The translations under genes were made by a program, and so were the position numbers. 64,000 nucleotides of DNA from NCBI GenBank assembly GCA_030432565.1, contig JAUIGV010000007.1, positions 62,001 to 126,000 on the forward strand, read 5' to 3'. The stretch comes from Verrucomicrobiia bacterium (lineage in GTDB: Bacteria; Verrucomicrobiota; Verrucomicrobiia; Verrucomicrobiales; Akkermansiaceae). This document shows positions 9,277 to 20,410 of the stretch, one piece after another; position 1 is the stretch's first letter; each line of letters starts with the position of its first letter. The notes beneath the pieces were generated by a model. The model did not search any database. It was not told where the DNA came from and was given only the letters and a program-made list of their open reading frames with translations.

Positions 9277-10195
9277 TATTCACCCGGAAAAGAAATGGGC
9301 CGCCACTAGAGGCAGGAGCGACAAAAACGACCTCTTCGGTTCCCGAACCATCATAAGTCCCGGTCTTCCGGGAAAGAGTAAACAGGTCACCCACGTTTTC
9401 CCAGTCCTCACCATTGCCGCTTCGCTGAATCTCATAATTCAAACCGCCCGCCTCTCCCAAACGCCGGCGAAATCTCAGCGAAAACAGATCATCATTTTCA
9501 ATCGTCACGAATTCTGCAGCCAGCCGGGCAAGGTCCTCCGGTGAATCCGGTTTTGACCCAAGGGCATACTCAAAAAAATTGCTCCCCTCATCAAGATCAG
9601 GATCATCAGCATCCCCACTTGCCAAATCTCCAAAAAACCGTTCCTCCCAATCATCACCTATTCCATCATCGTCCGAATCAACAAACCGGGCCGCATCGCG
9701 CAATCGCTTTTTCAGCAGTTCGCGTGTTGCCGCACTGGAAAGATCATTGGCAGTCAAATTGAAGGGGGGATTGATGGGACGATTTAAAGAATCCAGGATA
9801 ACAACATCACGATAGGTCACACCCCAGAGACGTCGGACGTTCGATTCAAGGGTGTCTTGCAGCCAGGGAATGTTCCTATCTGCCGTCGTCAAACTGTTTC
9901 CGGCTTCATTACTGAGGTTCCAGTTGATCCCCATAATCTCAATTGGATATCCGGTCGCCTCGGTTCGAAGTTCCGAATAGATTTGTTGCAGGAAGCCAAA
10001 CTGGCTCCGGCAGTATCCTCAGGTCGAATCGCCAAAATAATAGGCGGTTACTTGATGGAGATAATCCCTGGGTGACACCAACTCTCGGGAACGCGGAGAG
10101 GTCTCGTTCGCATCAACCAAGCGAAAATCCGGAACCGGTTCCCCTGCAGCCAAAGACGCCAACAGACAAAAAATAGAAATCGTTCGACCTATCAT
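9257..10195 (-). CDS. Candidate exported selenoprotein: thioredoxin-fold UxxC protein with C-terminal TSP3-like/sorting module
   Basis: Read through one in-frame TGA (10019-10021), the gene encodes 312 residues. Residues 1-18 are a signal peptide starting at the ATG at 10195; an ATG at 10213 is possible but lengthens it needlessly. Residues ~20-165 read as a thioredoxin/peroxiredoxin fold: PDFRLVD, a VSPRDYL segment, strand AYYFGDST, then U59-G-Y-C62 starting the helix, GINWNLSN, a conserved-looking IPWLQDT, and YRDVVILD. The stop therefore falls exactly at the first redox position of a CxxC-like motif, and coding character continues in frame for another 250 residues. Residues ~172-200 are acidic DSDDDGIGDD calcium-type repeats, and the tail resembles the C-terminal modules of three other exported proteins here. 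The UxxC plus YRDVVILD layout recalls selenoprotein P N-terminal or AhpC/TSA-like domains, but the subfamily is not certain. A conventional annotation would split or call it a pseudogene. Confidence 0.8.
9987..10012 (-). promoter_or_regulatory. Bacterial SECIS-like hairpin downstream of UGA
   Basis: Numbering from the base after UGA, nucleotides 7-32 fold as UGC / GG / AGCC paired with GGCU / CC / GCA, with a C-U mismatch and one bulged U, closing a loop AGUUU (or GUU if A17-U21 pairs). The loop G is 18 nt after UGA. That agrees with the described bacterial SECIS pattern: hairpin immediately 3' of UGA, apical loop ~16-37 nt away, and a G within the first two loop bases. The bulged U is on the 3' arm, whereas in E. 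coli fdhF it is on the 5' arm. I folded it by eye only. Confidence 0.6.
10019..10021 (-). other. In-frame UGA, proposed selenocysteine codon (Sec59)
   Basis: The TGA interrupts an otherwise continuous reading frame at the residue expected to be the attacking thiol of a thioredoxin-fold CxxC motif (T-U-G-Y-C). No frameshift is needed to join the two halves, and the protein on both sides fits one fold. A random nonsense mutation would be unlikely to hit precisely this codon. Confidence 0.75.
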
Positions 10196-10323
10196 AGGAC
10201 CCAATAGTTCCACAGAAACCTATCCCCGGCAAGCCTCTCCCCACCCGAACCAGCGCAATAAACGCGCAGCATTTGAAACGGCGTGCGCAGAGACGAGTTC
10301 CCGCGGAGCGTATTGTCGGTGTC

Positions 10324-11481
10324 ATGGAAACTCTCACTCTACCCGGAAAGACCCTTTCATCATCTCTCAAAATCGGCCCCGTTGCATATGGAACCTGGAG
10401 CGGCGGGCGCTTCATGCATTTTGGTGAAACCCTGACCGAGGAACACTACCACCGTTGCGTCTCCCTTGCCTACGAATCGGGAATCCGGACCTTCATCACC
10501 GCGGATGTCTATGGCTCGGGAAAAGCCGACGCTCTTCTGGGTCGCGCCCTTTCCCGTTTCCCCCGTGACAGCTACAAGCTTATTGGTGCCGTCGGCCATG
10601 ATTTTTACAAAGGAAAACGGCAGGGCAACACCGGCTACCCTCGCTTCACCAATCCCGAACTCCGTGGTCCTGACGAATACTATGACTTTCTGAAAATGGC
10701 CGCCTCCATCTCAGCTGAAAACTGTCAATCCGACCATTTCGATCTTCTCCTTTTACACAATCCGGACGAAATCGGCTACACCAGCCCGGTCGTTTGGGAA
10801 GCCATGGACAGACTTCGCCAGGAAGGCCTCACCAAGGAGATCGGCATTGCTCCCGGACCAGCCAATGGCTTCGTCCCCGACCTCGTGCAAACCTTCGAAA
10901 ACTTCGGACATCTCATAGACTGGGCTATGGTCATCCTCAACCCACTTGAGCCCTGGCCTGCCAGCTTCGTCCTCGATGCCGCGGATCGCTTTGACGTCAA
11001 AGTCATCACCCGTGTCCTCGATCATGGCGGAGTTTTCTACGACGAACTCAAGCCGGACCACGAATTCAAACCCGGAGACCACCGTGCTTATCGCCCCGAA
11101 GGTTGGGTCAAACGTGGCTACGATTTCGTGGAGAGGATTCGCCCCATGGCCGACGCCCACAATCTGACCCCTCTGCAATATGCCGCCAACTGGAACCTCT
11201 CCCACTCGGCCGTCAAAGCAGTCATTCCCACCTTCGTGCAGGAACCCGGCAATGACGCAAGGAGCATCGAGAGCAAGATTGAAGAAATGGCCAACCTTCC
11301 TATCGTCGATCTCGACCAGCGTGAGATCGACACTGTCCGCGAACTGGGAGACAACACCGATTGCATGCTCTTGAAAGGAGCAAGTCGGCGTCATACCACC
11401 AGTGAGCGTTGCGATGAGTGGCCCATGCGTCCGGATCTCATGGAGATCTGCGAAGCCTACGACCTGGGCACCAAATGGTAA
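10324..11481 (+). CDS. Aldo/keto reductase family oxidoreductase
   Basis: I choose the ATG at 10324 (385 residues); an upstream ATG at 10273 adds a basic stretch with no family resemblance. The AKR TIM-barrel pattern is visible: GTWSGG early, TADVYGSGKADALLGRAL (the D..Y...E/K..LG active-site region) near residues 60-77, DLLLLHNPD near 140, and EIGIAPG around 175. Two further Cys-containing segments occur near the C terminus. It is probably an NAD(P)H-dependent reductase or dehydrogenase of a sugar or other carbonyl substrate; the substrate is unknown. The next gene starts 20 bases downstream on the same strand, so the two are likely co-transcribed. No strong Shine-Dalgarno precedes the start. 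Confidence 0.8.
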   Translation: METLTLPGKTLSSSLKIGPVAYGTWSGGRFMHFGETLTEEHYHRCVSLAYESGIRTFITADVYGSGKADALLGRALSRFPRDSYKLIGAVGHDFYKGKRQGNTGYPRFTNPELRGPDEYYDFLKMAASISAENCQSDHFDLLLLHNPDEIGYTSPVVWEAMDRLRQEGLTKEIGIAPGPANGFVPDLVQTFENFGHLIDWAMVILNPLEPWPASFVLDAADRFDVKVITRVLDHGGVFYDELKPDHEFKPGDHRAYRPEGWVKRGYDFVERIRPMADAHNLTPLQYAANWNLSHSAVKAVIPTFVQEPGNDARSIESKIEEMANLPIVDLDQREIDTVRELGDNTDCMLLKGASRRHTTSERCDEWPMRPDLMEICEAYDLGTKW

Positions 11482-11501
11482 TCCCCACCCAACCATACCC
11501 C

Positions 11502-12620
11502 ATGAATACCACTGCTCCGGTCACTGCTCTCGATGAACCCACCGAAGCCATCAACAAGCAAATCCTCTCGGTCTCCGAAGACCTGCTGAGTGGCTTCCAT
11601 GTCGCCCCATTCGACGCCATCGCGGATCAATGCCGACTTGATCTTGAAGTCGTCCTCGAGCGAATCCGCCTCATGCTCCAAAGCGGAACAATTCGACGGG
11701 TCCGGCAGACTCTTCTCGCCACAAAACTGGCCGAAGGCGCACTCGCCGCCTGGGAGGTTCCGCAAGAAAAGCTGACTGCGGCCTTTCGTTTCATGGCCGA
11801 TGAAGATCCTTTTTCCGGCCACATCGTGGTTCGTTCAACCGACCGCGAACTTCCCGGCTCACAATTCAACCTTTGGACCACGCTCAAGGTGCCTCAGGGC
11901 GAATCTCTCGAAATGCATGCCGAAACGCTCAAGCGAATGGTCGGAGCGAAGCAATTCCGCCTCATGCCTGCCCAAGGAGTCTTTGCCCTTGGGGTCGGCC
12001 ACATGCGTCGACGCGGCCTGGGTCCCGGAGCACTCACACCCGACAAAGCCCGCATGATGACCACGACCAACGTCACTTTAACAGACGAAGAATGGACCGT
12101 CCTCCTCGCCCTCAAACGCGATCTCACAGCCGCAGAGATCATTCCCCGCCCCTGGGTGGGCCGGGCCGAGGAAACCGGCATGGACCTCGAAAGATTCTAC
12201 CGCGTCGCACGCCGGCTTGATGCCAAACGCGTCATCGGACGGTTTTCGACCTTCCTCGAACACGTCAAACCATCGGCTGCCGGCGAGAAAGTCACCCGAT
12301 ACAACGGTCTTTTCCACTGGGCCGTTCCGAAAGGAATGGAAAAGGAAGCTGGCGCTGAAATCGGCCGTCACTACTGTATGACCCACTGCTACTGGCGCGA
12401 GGGAGGCCCGGACTTTGGCAACGTCAACATCATGGGCGTGGTCCACGGCACTCAAAAGGACACCGTCCTCGCTCATAAGGCGGCCATTGACGCACACCTC
12501 CGGAAGGTCGGCATCCCCCTCCTCTACACCAGCGTCTTCTGGGGGGGGCAATCCGAGATCAAGCCCTCTGAAATTTCTCCAATCATCTACCGAAACTGGC
12601 ACAAGGAGCATCAACCCTAG
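11502..12620 (+). CDS. Two-module Lrp/AsnC-type protein resembling fused siroheme decarboxylase subunits (Ahb/NirDLGH-like)
   Basis: The ATG at 11502 gives 372 residues and avoids overlap with the reductase. The protein contains two successive copies of a winged-helix plus AsnC-like ligand-domain unit: residues ~15-175 (IRRVRQTLLATKLAEGALAA, then WTTLKVPQG) and ~180-365 (LDAKRVIGRFSTFLEH, then GLFHWAVPKGMEKEAG and HYCMTHCYWREG). That arrangement, including Arg/His near the wing and HCYWR in the second half, is what siroheme decarboxylases AhbA and AhbB show as separate or fused chains. If correct, it would convert siroheme to didecarboxysiroheme in alternative haem or haem d1 synthesis. The alternative is a DNA-binding Lrp-family regulator. 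No other ahb/nir genes are visible in the window, so the function stays open. Confidence 0.55.
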   Translation: MNTTAPVTALDEPTEAINKQILSVSEDLLSGFHVAPFDAIADQCRLDLEVVLERIRLMLQSGTIRRVRQTLLATKLAEGALAAWEVPQEKLTAAFRFMADEDPFSGHIVVRSTDRELPGSQFNLWTTLKVPQGESLEMHAETLKRMVGAKQFRLMPAQGVFALGVGHMRRRGLGPGALTPDKARMMTTTNVTLTDEEWTVLLALKRDLTAAEIIPRPWVGRAEETGMDLERFYRVARRLDAKRVIGRFSTFLEHVKPSAAGEKVTRYNGLFHWAVPKGMEKEAGAEIGRHYCMTHCYWREGGPDFGNVNIMGVVHGTQKDTVLAHKAAIDAHLRKVGIPLLYTSVFWGGQSEIKPSEISPIIYRNWHKEHQP

Positions 12621-12674
12621 GAACACGAACGCTTCTTTTTTTTACTCCCCGACTCCAAGGCAACGCGCTACTAA

Positions 12675-14825
<2,151 letters not shown>

Positions 14826-14835
14826 GACCCAACAA

Positions 14836-16275
14836 ATGAAATACATCCTCCTCATTCTTTCTCTCATCTCGGTCTCGTTCGCGGCCAAAAAGCCCAATTT
14901 CATTTTTGTTCTCAGCGATGATATTGCCCAAGGCGACCTCGGTGTCTACGGGCAGGAGCTCATCAAAACTCCCAGGCTTGACCAAATCGCCAATGAAGGA
15001 ACCCGCTACATGCAGGCCTACTGTGGCACCAGTGTTTGCGCGCCCTGCCGTTCTGTTTTCTTCACCGGCCTCCATTCGGGACGCTGTCCGGTGAGAGGCA
15101 ATCGCGAGATGGCACCGGAAGGCCAGTGGCCCATTCCAGCAAATACCGTCACCATCGGCGAGGTGGCCAAAAATGCCGGTTATGCCACCTCTACTTTTGG
15201 CAAGTGGGGCATGGGGTTTTTCACCACCTCCGGCAGCCCCTTGAAGCAAGGAATCGATCGCTTCTTTGGCTACAACTGCCAACGCCATGCCCACTCTTAT
15301 TTTCCTACCTACCTCTGGGACAATGACCAGCCCATCGCCCTGCCGGGAAACAAGGGAAAAGGTATTGGCAAAACTTACGCGCAAGAATTGATCCAGAACG
15401 AAGCCATCAAATGGGTGAAACAAAATGCCAAGAATCCCTTCATGATGTTTTACGCGATCACCCTGCCCCACGGAGCACACGAAATTGACGACCTTGGCAT
15501 CTACAAAAACAAGCCGTGGACCAAACTGCAAAAATCCTATGCGGCCCAAGTCACCCGCATTGATTCGGACATGGGCGAACTGGTCGACACCCTCCGGGAA
15601 CTTGGCATCGAGAAAGATACCCTCATCGTTTTCACCGGTGACAATGGATCGTCGTTCAACCCGCAATCGGAGATCGGCAAGCTCTTCAAACAGAATGCCA
15701 ACGGTCTCCGCGGATACAAGCGAGGCATGTATGAAGGAGCCTTGAGACAAGCCGCCTTTGCCTGGTGGCCGGGAACAATCCCCGTCGGACGGGTCGATCA
15801 ATCCCCGTGGGCACTCTGGGATCTCATGCCGACCTTTGTTGAAATGACCGGGATCACCCCGCCCGAAGGATACCAAACCGACGGACACTCGCTCCTCTCC
15901 TATCTCAAAGGAGGCAACGCCCCAAACCGGGACTACTTTTATTGGGAACTCCATAAAGGAACTGTCGCGCAAGCCGCCCGGTGGGGTGACTGGAAAGCGG
16001 TCCGGAACGGAATCAAAAAACCGATTGAAATTTACAATCTAGCCCAGGATTCCGGCGAAAAGAATAACCTCGCGGGAAGAAGACCGGAATTGGTGAAGCG
16101 AGCCGCAAAGATTTTCGAGGAGGCTCATCAAGTCGACCCGGAATGGCCCTTGTCCGGACCGACTCAGGGGCAAATAGACGAGGCCAAAAAGGCGTGGGAA
16201 ATCAAGCGAAAGCGGGACAAGGAAGGCTATGTCCCGGAAGGCGCCACTCCACTTTCCAAAACACCGGTGAAGTAA
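14836..16275 (+). CDS. Secreted type I sulfatase (CxPCR class)
   Basis: 479 residues with a signal peptide (1-16). Metal-binding SDD lies at 27-29 and the maturation signature [12 protein letters not shown] has C68 as the predicted formylglycine; the Ser of the usual CxPSR is Cys here, a variant known among sulfatases. Later landmarks are [21 protein letters not shown] and a C-terminal WELHKG/WKAVR segment, all expected of family S1 sulfatases. It removes sulfate esters from glycans in the periplasm or outside the cell and needs formylglycine-generating enzyme or an anaerobic maturase encoded elsewhere. The gene directly follows ligA, probably by read-through, and a promoter for the next gene begins 9 bases after its stop. 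Confidence 0.92.
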   Translation: MKYILLILSLISVSFAAKKPNFIFVLSDDIAQGDLGVYGQELIKTPRLDQIANEGTRYMQAYCGTSVCAPCRSVFFTGLHSGRCPVRGNREMAPEGQWPIPANTVTIGEVAKNAGYATSTFGKWGMGFFTTSGSPLKQGIDRFFGYNCQRHAHSYFPTYLWDNDQPIALPGNKGKGIGKTYAQELIQNEAIKWVKQNAKNPFMMFYAITLPHGAHEIDDLGIYKNKPWTKLQKSYAAQVTRIDSDMGELVDTLRELGIEKDTLIVFTGDNGSSFNPQSEIGKLFKQNANGLRGYKRGMYEGALRQAAFAWWPGTIPVGRVDQSPWALWDLMPTFVEMTGITPPEGYQTDGHSLLSYLKGGNAPNRDYFYWELHKGTVAQAARWGDWKAVRNGIKKPIEIYNLAQDSGEKNNLAGRRPELVKRAAKIFEEAHQVDPEWPLSGPTQGQIDEAKKAWEIKRKRDKEGYVPEGATPLSKTPVK

Positions 16276-16284
16276 TCCGCCAAA

Positions 16285-16314
16285 TTGACAAAAATCGGAG
16301 GTTTCTTCGATAAT
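16285..16314 (+). promoter_or_regulatory. Sigma-70-type promoter for the CotH/lamin-tail gene
   Basis: A perfect -35 TTGACA (16285-16290) is followed after 18 bases by GATAAT (16309-16314), five of six matches to the -10. Transcription would start near 16321, leaving a ~15-base leader before the ATG at 16336. It is one of the clearest promoters in the window and argues against the in-frame TTG at 16285 being the start codon. Confidence 0.7.
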
Positions 16315-16335
16315 GTGTTGGGGCTATATTCCGCC

Positions 16336-19300
16336 ATGCGCCCATTCACACACGCTTTTGCCGCATTCACGCTGGTGGCACCTCTCCGTGGAACTCCGGT
16401 CATCAATGAGATTCACTATAACAATGATGACAACACCGTCTTCAACGAATTTGTGGAAATCCATAATCCTGACCCAGTCGCGGCCGATCTGGGCGGCTGG
16501 AGATTGGATGGCGCAGTACGATTCACCTTCCCGGCCAACACAACAATTCCGGCCGGCGGCTACCTCGTCATTGGAGAAGACCCAGCGACCATTGCCTCGG
16601 AATTTGGGGTGGCCGCCATCGGCCCCTATCAGGGAGCACTGAACAGCGAGGGCGAATTATTGCAACTGCTTGATGGGACCGGAGGTGAGATTGACCGGGT
16701 CGATTACGGAGTGGGATTCCCCTGGCCAACTCGCGCCAAGGGCGAAGGCAGCTCAATGGAACTGATCAATCCGGCCCTTGACAACGATCTCGGAAGCTCA
16801 TGGCGGAGTTCCTCCATCGGCTTCAACGGGAACAAGGTCCTATTCATCTCAGAGGGAGATACCTGGCGCTACCGCAAGGGATTAAGCGAAGCTTCTTCGC
16901 CCATTCATGACTGGACCAAGCTCGATTTCACCGAAGACGAAACCTGGCTCACCGGCCCCGGACCTCTCGGTCGCAACGAACCCCTTGTTGTTACCAATCT
17001 TCAGGATGCCCAGGGAAATTACTCTTCTGTTTTCCTCCGAAAGACATTCACTTTTAATGGAGTCGCTCCAAGTTCCGCACTCCTCAGAATCCTCTACGAT
17101 GACGGAGTCATTGTTTGGTTGAATGGAACGGAAATCTTCCGGAGTGAATCGGTTGACGCCGGCGTGATCGACTACCAGGGCAATACCCCGGCAAACGCCG
17201 GTGGCAACGGGACGGCCATTGCCAGCGATGAGCAGGATGGCTATGAGGAATACGCGATTGGGGGAACCTCCAATCTCATCCAGCAAGGCCAAAACGTTCT
17301 CGCCATTCAACTTTTCAACGACACCATTGGGAGCAGTGACATCCTCATTGATGCCGTTTTGGAAACACCGGAACCCTTCAGCGAGCCCGCTCCCCCAAGC
17401 CCCGGCAGGGCCAACAATTCGTCCACCAGCTCTCCGCCCCCAAACATCCGCCAAGTCGAGCACTCTCCCGCGGAACCGGGCTCTTCCGACCCGGTGACCA
17501 TTAGCGCAAAAGTCACCGACCCCGATGGCGTTGAGAGTGTCGCGTTGGAATACCAAGTTGTTGCCCCGGGATCCTACGTCCGGATTTCAGACCCGGCTTA
17601 TGAGACGTCGTGGACAGGAATCGAAATGACCGCCGCGGAGGGTGATGGCTCGATCTATTCCGCCGTGATTCCCGGTCAGGCTCATCGTCATCTTGTTCGT
17701 TACCGGATCACCGTTACCGACACGCTTGGAGCAGGGGTTACCGTGCCTTTTGACGATGATGAACAGCCAAATTTTGCCTACTTCGTCTACGATGGGATTC
17801 CGGCATGGACTGGAGCGAGCAATCCGGGAAACACACCTGCGGCAACTTTTAGCCCCGGAGTTCTCGAGGAAATGCCAACGTATCACCTCATCTCAAACGC
17901 TACTGATGTCACCAACAGCCAATACAACCCTGGCTCCGATGGTGTTCATATGAAAGGGACCTTGATCTACGATGGCACGGTCTATGATCACATTGAATTC
18001 GAAAATCGGGGCGAGGCCTCGACCTATCAAAGCGGCAAGAACAAGTGGCGATTTCATTTTAACACCGCGCGCGAGTTTGAAGCCCGTGACAACTGGGGGA
18101 ACAAGTACGAAAAAGCATGGGACACCATGAACTTCAATGCCTGTGCTTCCCCGTGGGCACCTGTTCATCGGGGGATGGCCGGAGTAGAGGAGGCCGTCTC
18201 CTTCCGTCTCTATGAGCTAGCCGGAATCGCCAGTCCACGCACCCACCATGTCCACTTCCGGGTCATCGACAATTCCGCCGAGTCCAGTAACAATCAGTAC
18301 GAATCCGATCTCTGGGGCCTTTATCTGGTGGTCGAACATCCGGATGGTGCTTTCCTAGACAACCGAAATCTGCCGGATGGAAACACCTACAAGATCGAAG
18401 GAGGCAATGGAGATCAAAAGCACCAAGCCAGAGACCAACCCTCAAACAATTCAGACTGGAATGCTTTTCGAGCTGCCTCAAACAGGACTCAAAACGAGGC
18501 TTATTGGAGGTCAAACATGAACCTCCCCGCTTACTACGCCTTCCGCGCAGGCAACCGTATCACAGGTAATGTCGATGTTCGCGAAGGCTTTAACCACTAT
18601 TTCTACAACAACCCTGAATCCGGCTGGACCGTGGTTCCCTGGGATCTCGATATGATGTTCATCGCCGAAACCCATTGGAGCGGCACGATCCAGCAAAAGG
18701 CCTGCCTTAACATCCCCGTTCTCGGGATCGAATATCGCAACAAGGCGAGAGAAATGTTCGATCTCCTTTGCTCGGACAGTTCAATCGAGGGAGGTCAAAT
18801 GGCTCAATTGATCGACGAATACGCCCAATTGGTGAATCCCGTGGATCAGCCCCTGACATGGTCGGATGTTGATGAATACATGTGGAACTACCACCCTCGA
18901 ACCAGAGGAAATCCCAACGTTCATTCCGGACAAGGAAACCACAAAGGCAACTGGTTCTACACGCCTTTCACCGACTCCCGGATTGGAGGAAGCTATGTTC
19001 GAACCCTGGTCTCCTCCGATCACGAAGGATCCATGCAATATCTCACGAATTACGTGAGCGACACTTTCACCGGCGGCACCTGGATTCCAGGAAATGGTCG
19101 TCAGGATGGCTACGGTTATGAATTTCTGAAAAGAGACGCAAACGACCCTGCCATTCCCGACACACCAACGATCACCTATACCGGCGATGCAGAGTTCTCG
19201 ACGACCGGCTTGAGCTTCGAAAGTTCAGCTTTTTCCGACCCCCAGGGCAACGGGACTTTCTCTGCGATGCAGTGGCGGATTGGTGGAATCGGCATCAATC

Positions 19301-20346
19301 CAGATCAACCAAATACCTATGAGATCGAAGATAACTGGAGTAGCACGCTGATTTCTCCTTTTCAGGCCGACATCACGCCTCCGGCATTGGCGGTAAGACC
19401 GGGCCAAACCTATCGTGCTCGCGTTCGACATCAGGACACCACCGGCCGTTGGAGCCATTGGTCCGAACCGTTCGAGTTCACTGCCGGTCAACCGAACATC
19501 GATACCCTCCAACAAAATCTTGTGATCAGTGAAATCATGTTTAATCCGGATGGCGATGATGCCACCGAGTTCATCGAACTGTTCAACTCGGGAGACACCG
19601 ACCTCGACCTAACCAACGTTCGCTTCACGAAAGGAATCGACTACGATTTCCCCGCAGGTTTTTCGTTGGGCGCAGAGTCTTACGTCGTCGTGGTAAAGAA
19701 CGCGGCGGCCTTCCAGGCAAAGTATGGCAACGGGATCCCGCTCGCCCCCGGAGAATATGACGACGACAGCCTCAGCAATGGTGGTGAACTTCTGAAACTC
19801 TCACTCGGGACCCTCGCCATTCACGAGTTTGAGTATAATGATGACTACCCTTGGCCCGAATTGGCCGACGGTGAGGGCTACTCTCTGATTCTCTCTCATG
19901 TGAGCGATCAATCAGCCCTGACCCCGAATGACCCACTCGGTCATGGCCTCGCCTCACAGTGGCGACCAAGTTCGGCCATTGATGGCTCACCCGGCGAAAG
20001 CGACCCGACTGAACGACTTGTTGGCGATCCGAACATCGATGCCGATGGAGATGGACTCGATGCTCTTCTGGAGCATTTCTTCGGCACCAGCGACGACAAC
20101 CCGTCCGCGCCCATGTCTGTAACCGTCTCAGGAGGACAGGCCAGCCTCACCTTCCCGATCAATCCTCTCGCCGACGATGTTTCCCACCTCGTTGAATTCA
20201 CCAGCGACCTTGAAAACTGGACAACTCTGAGCAACCTCACCGCAAGAACAATCAGCTCCATGACTTACACCACCACCCTTCCCACGCCACAGAGCAAACT
20301 GTTCTTCCGCGTTCGGGCGCAACAGGTGGAAGCCATTCCCCGCTAG
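16336..20346 (+). CDS. Large exported CotH-kinase-domain protein with two lamin-tail domains
   Basis: 1336 residues from the ATG at 16336, with a signal peptide (residues 1-~20). A lamin-tail domain (INEIHYNND...NEFVEIHNPD) spans ~22-150, then come beta-sandwich segments with FFNDTIGSSD-like features to ~490. A CotH kinase-like region spans ~505-835 (HMKGTLIYDG, GKNKWRFHF, GLYLVVEH and WDLDMMF, the last resembling the metal-binding Asp motif), followed by Ig-like segments. A second lamin-tail (VISEIMFNPDGDDATEF) lies at ~1058-1185, and the tail has DADGDGLDALLEHFFGT followed by a beta-rich 'SDLENW' segment. CotH domains phosphorylate surface proteins in Bacillus spores; in PVC bacteria such proteins are large and exported, with unknown targets. 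It has its own promoter and a terminator inside the convergent trmD end. Confidence 0.85.
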   Translation: MRPFTHAFAAFTLVAPLRGTPVINEIHYNNDDNTVFNEFVEIHNPDPVAADLGGWRLDGAVRFTFPANTTIPAGGYLVIGEDPATIASEFGVAAIGPYQGALNSEGELLQLLDGTGGEIDRVDYGVGFPWPTRAKGEGSSMELINPALDNDLGSSWRSSSIGFNGNKVLFISEGDTWRYRKGLSEASSPIHDWTKLDFTEDETWLTGPGPLGRNEPLVVTNLQDAQGNYSSVFLRKTFTFNGVAPSSALLRILYDDGVIVWLNGTEIFRSESVDAGVIDYQGNTPANAGGNGTAIASDEQDGYEEYAIGGTSNLIQQGQNVLAIQLFNDTIGSSDILIDAVLETPEPFSEPAPPSPGRANNSSTSSPPPNIRQVEHSPAEPGSSDPVTISAKVTDPDGVESVALEYQVVAPGSYVRISDPAYETSWTGIEMTAAEGDGSIYSAVIPGQAHRHLVRYRITVTDTLGAGVTVPFDDDEQPNFAYFVYDGIPAWTGASNPGNTPAATFSPGVLEEMPTYHLISNATDVTNSQYNPGSDGVHMKGTLIYDGTVYDHIEFENRGEASTYQSGKNKWRFHFNTAREFEARDNWGNKYEKAWDTMNFNACASPWAPVHRGMAGVEEAVSFRLYELAGIASPRTHHVHFRVIDNSAESSNNQYESDLWGLYLVVEHPDGAFLDNRNLPDGNTYKIEGGNGDQKHQARDQPSNNSDWNAFRAASNRTQNEAYWRSNMNLPAYYAFRAGNRITGNVDVREGFNHYFYNNPESGWTVVPWDLDMMFIAETHWSGTIQQKACLNIPVLGIEYRNKAREMFDLLCSDSSIEGGQMAQLIDEYAQLVNPVDQPLTWSDVDEYMWNYHPRTRGNPNVHSGQGNHKGNWFYTPFTDSRIGGSYVRTLVSSDHEGSMQYLTNYVSDTFTGGTWIPGNGRQDGYGYEFLKRDANDPAIPDTPTITYTGDAEFSTTGLSFESSAFSDPQGNGTFSAMQWRIGGIGINPDQPNTYEIEDNWSSTLISPFQADITPPALAVRPGQTYRARVRHQDTTGRWSHWSEPFEFTAGQPNIDTLQQNLVISEIMFNPDGDDATEFIELFNSGDTDLDLTNVRFTKGIDYDFPAGFSLGAESYVVVVKNAAAFQAKYGNGIPLAPGEYDDDSLSNGGELLKLSLGTLAIHEFEYNDDYPWPELADGEGYSLILSHVSDQSALTPNDPLGHGLASQWRPSSAIDGSPGESDPTERLVGDPNIDADGDGLDALLEHFFGTSDDNPSAPMSVTVSGGQASLTFPINPLADDVSHLVEFTSDLENWTTLSNLTARTISSMTYTTTLPTPQSKLFFRVRAQQVEAIPR

Positions 20347-20366
20347 CCTGAAGGGAAAACTCTTCT

Positions 20367-20410
20367 ACCGGTCGGACTACTCTTCGAGGAGATCCGGCCG
20401 GTTTTCTTTT
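20367..20410 (+). terminator. Rho-independent terminator, overlapping the trmD 3' end
   Basis: The arms accggtcgga (20367-20376) and tccggccggt (20393-20402) pair over 10 bp with a single G-U, followed by tttctttt (20403-20410). The orientation fits termination of the CotH-domain gene that stops at 20346. The 3' half of the hairpin is also the coding sequence for the last codons of trmD on the other strand. Confidence 0.75.

Noticed and set aside
9257-9934. The lower half of the candidate selenoprotein as a separate gene starting at the ATG at 9934
   Set aside because: The upper half (to 10195) is in the same frame, carries the signal peptide and the N-terminal half of one fold, and is separated only by a single TGA at a redox position. 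A fresh start inside a thioredoxin fold is unlikely.
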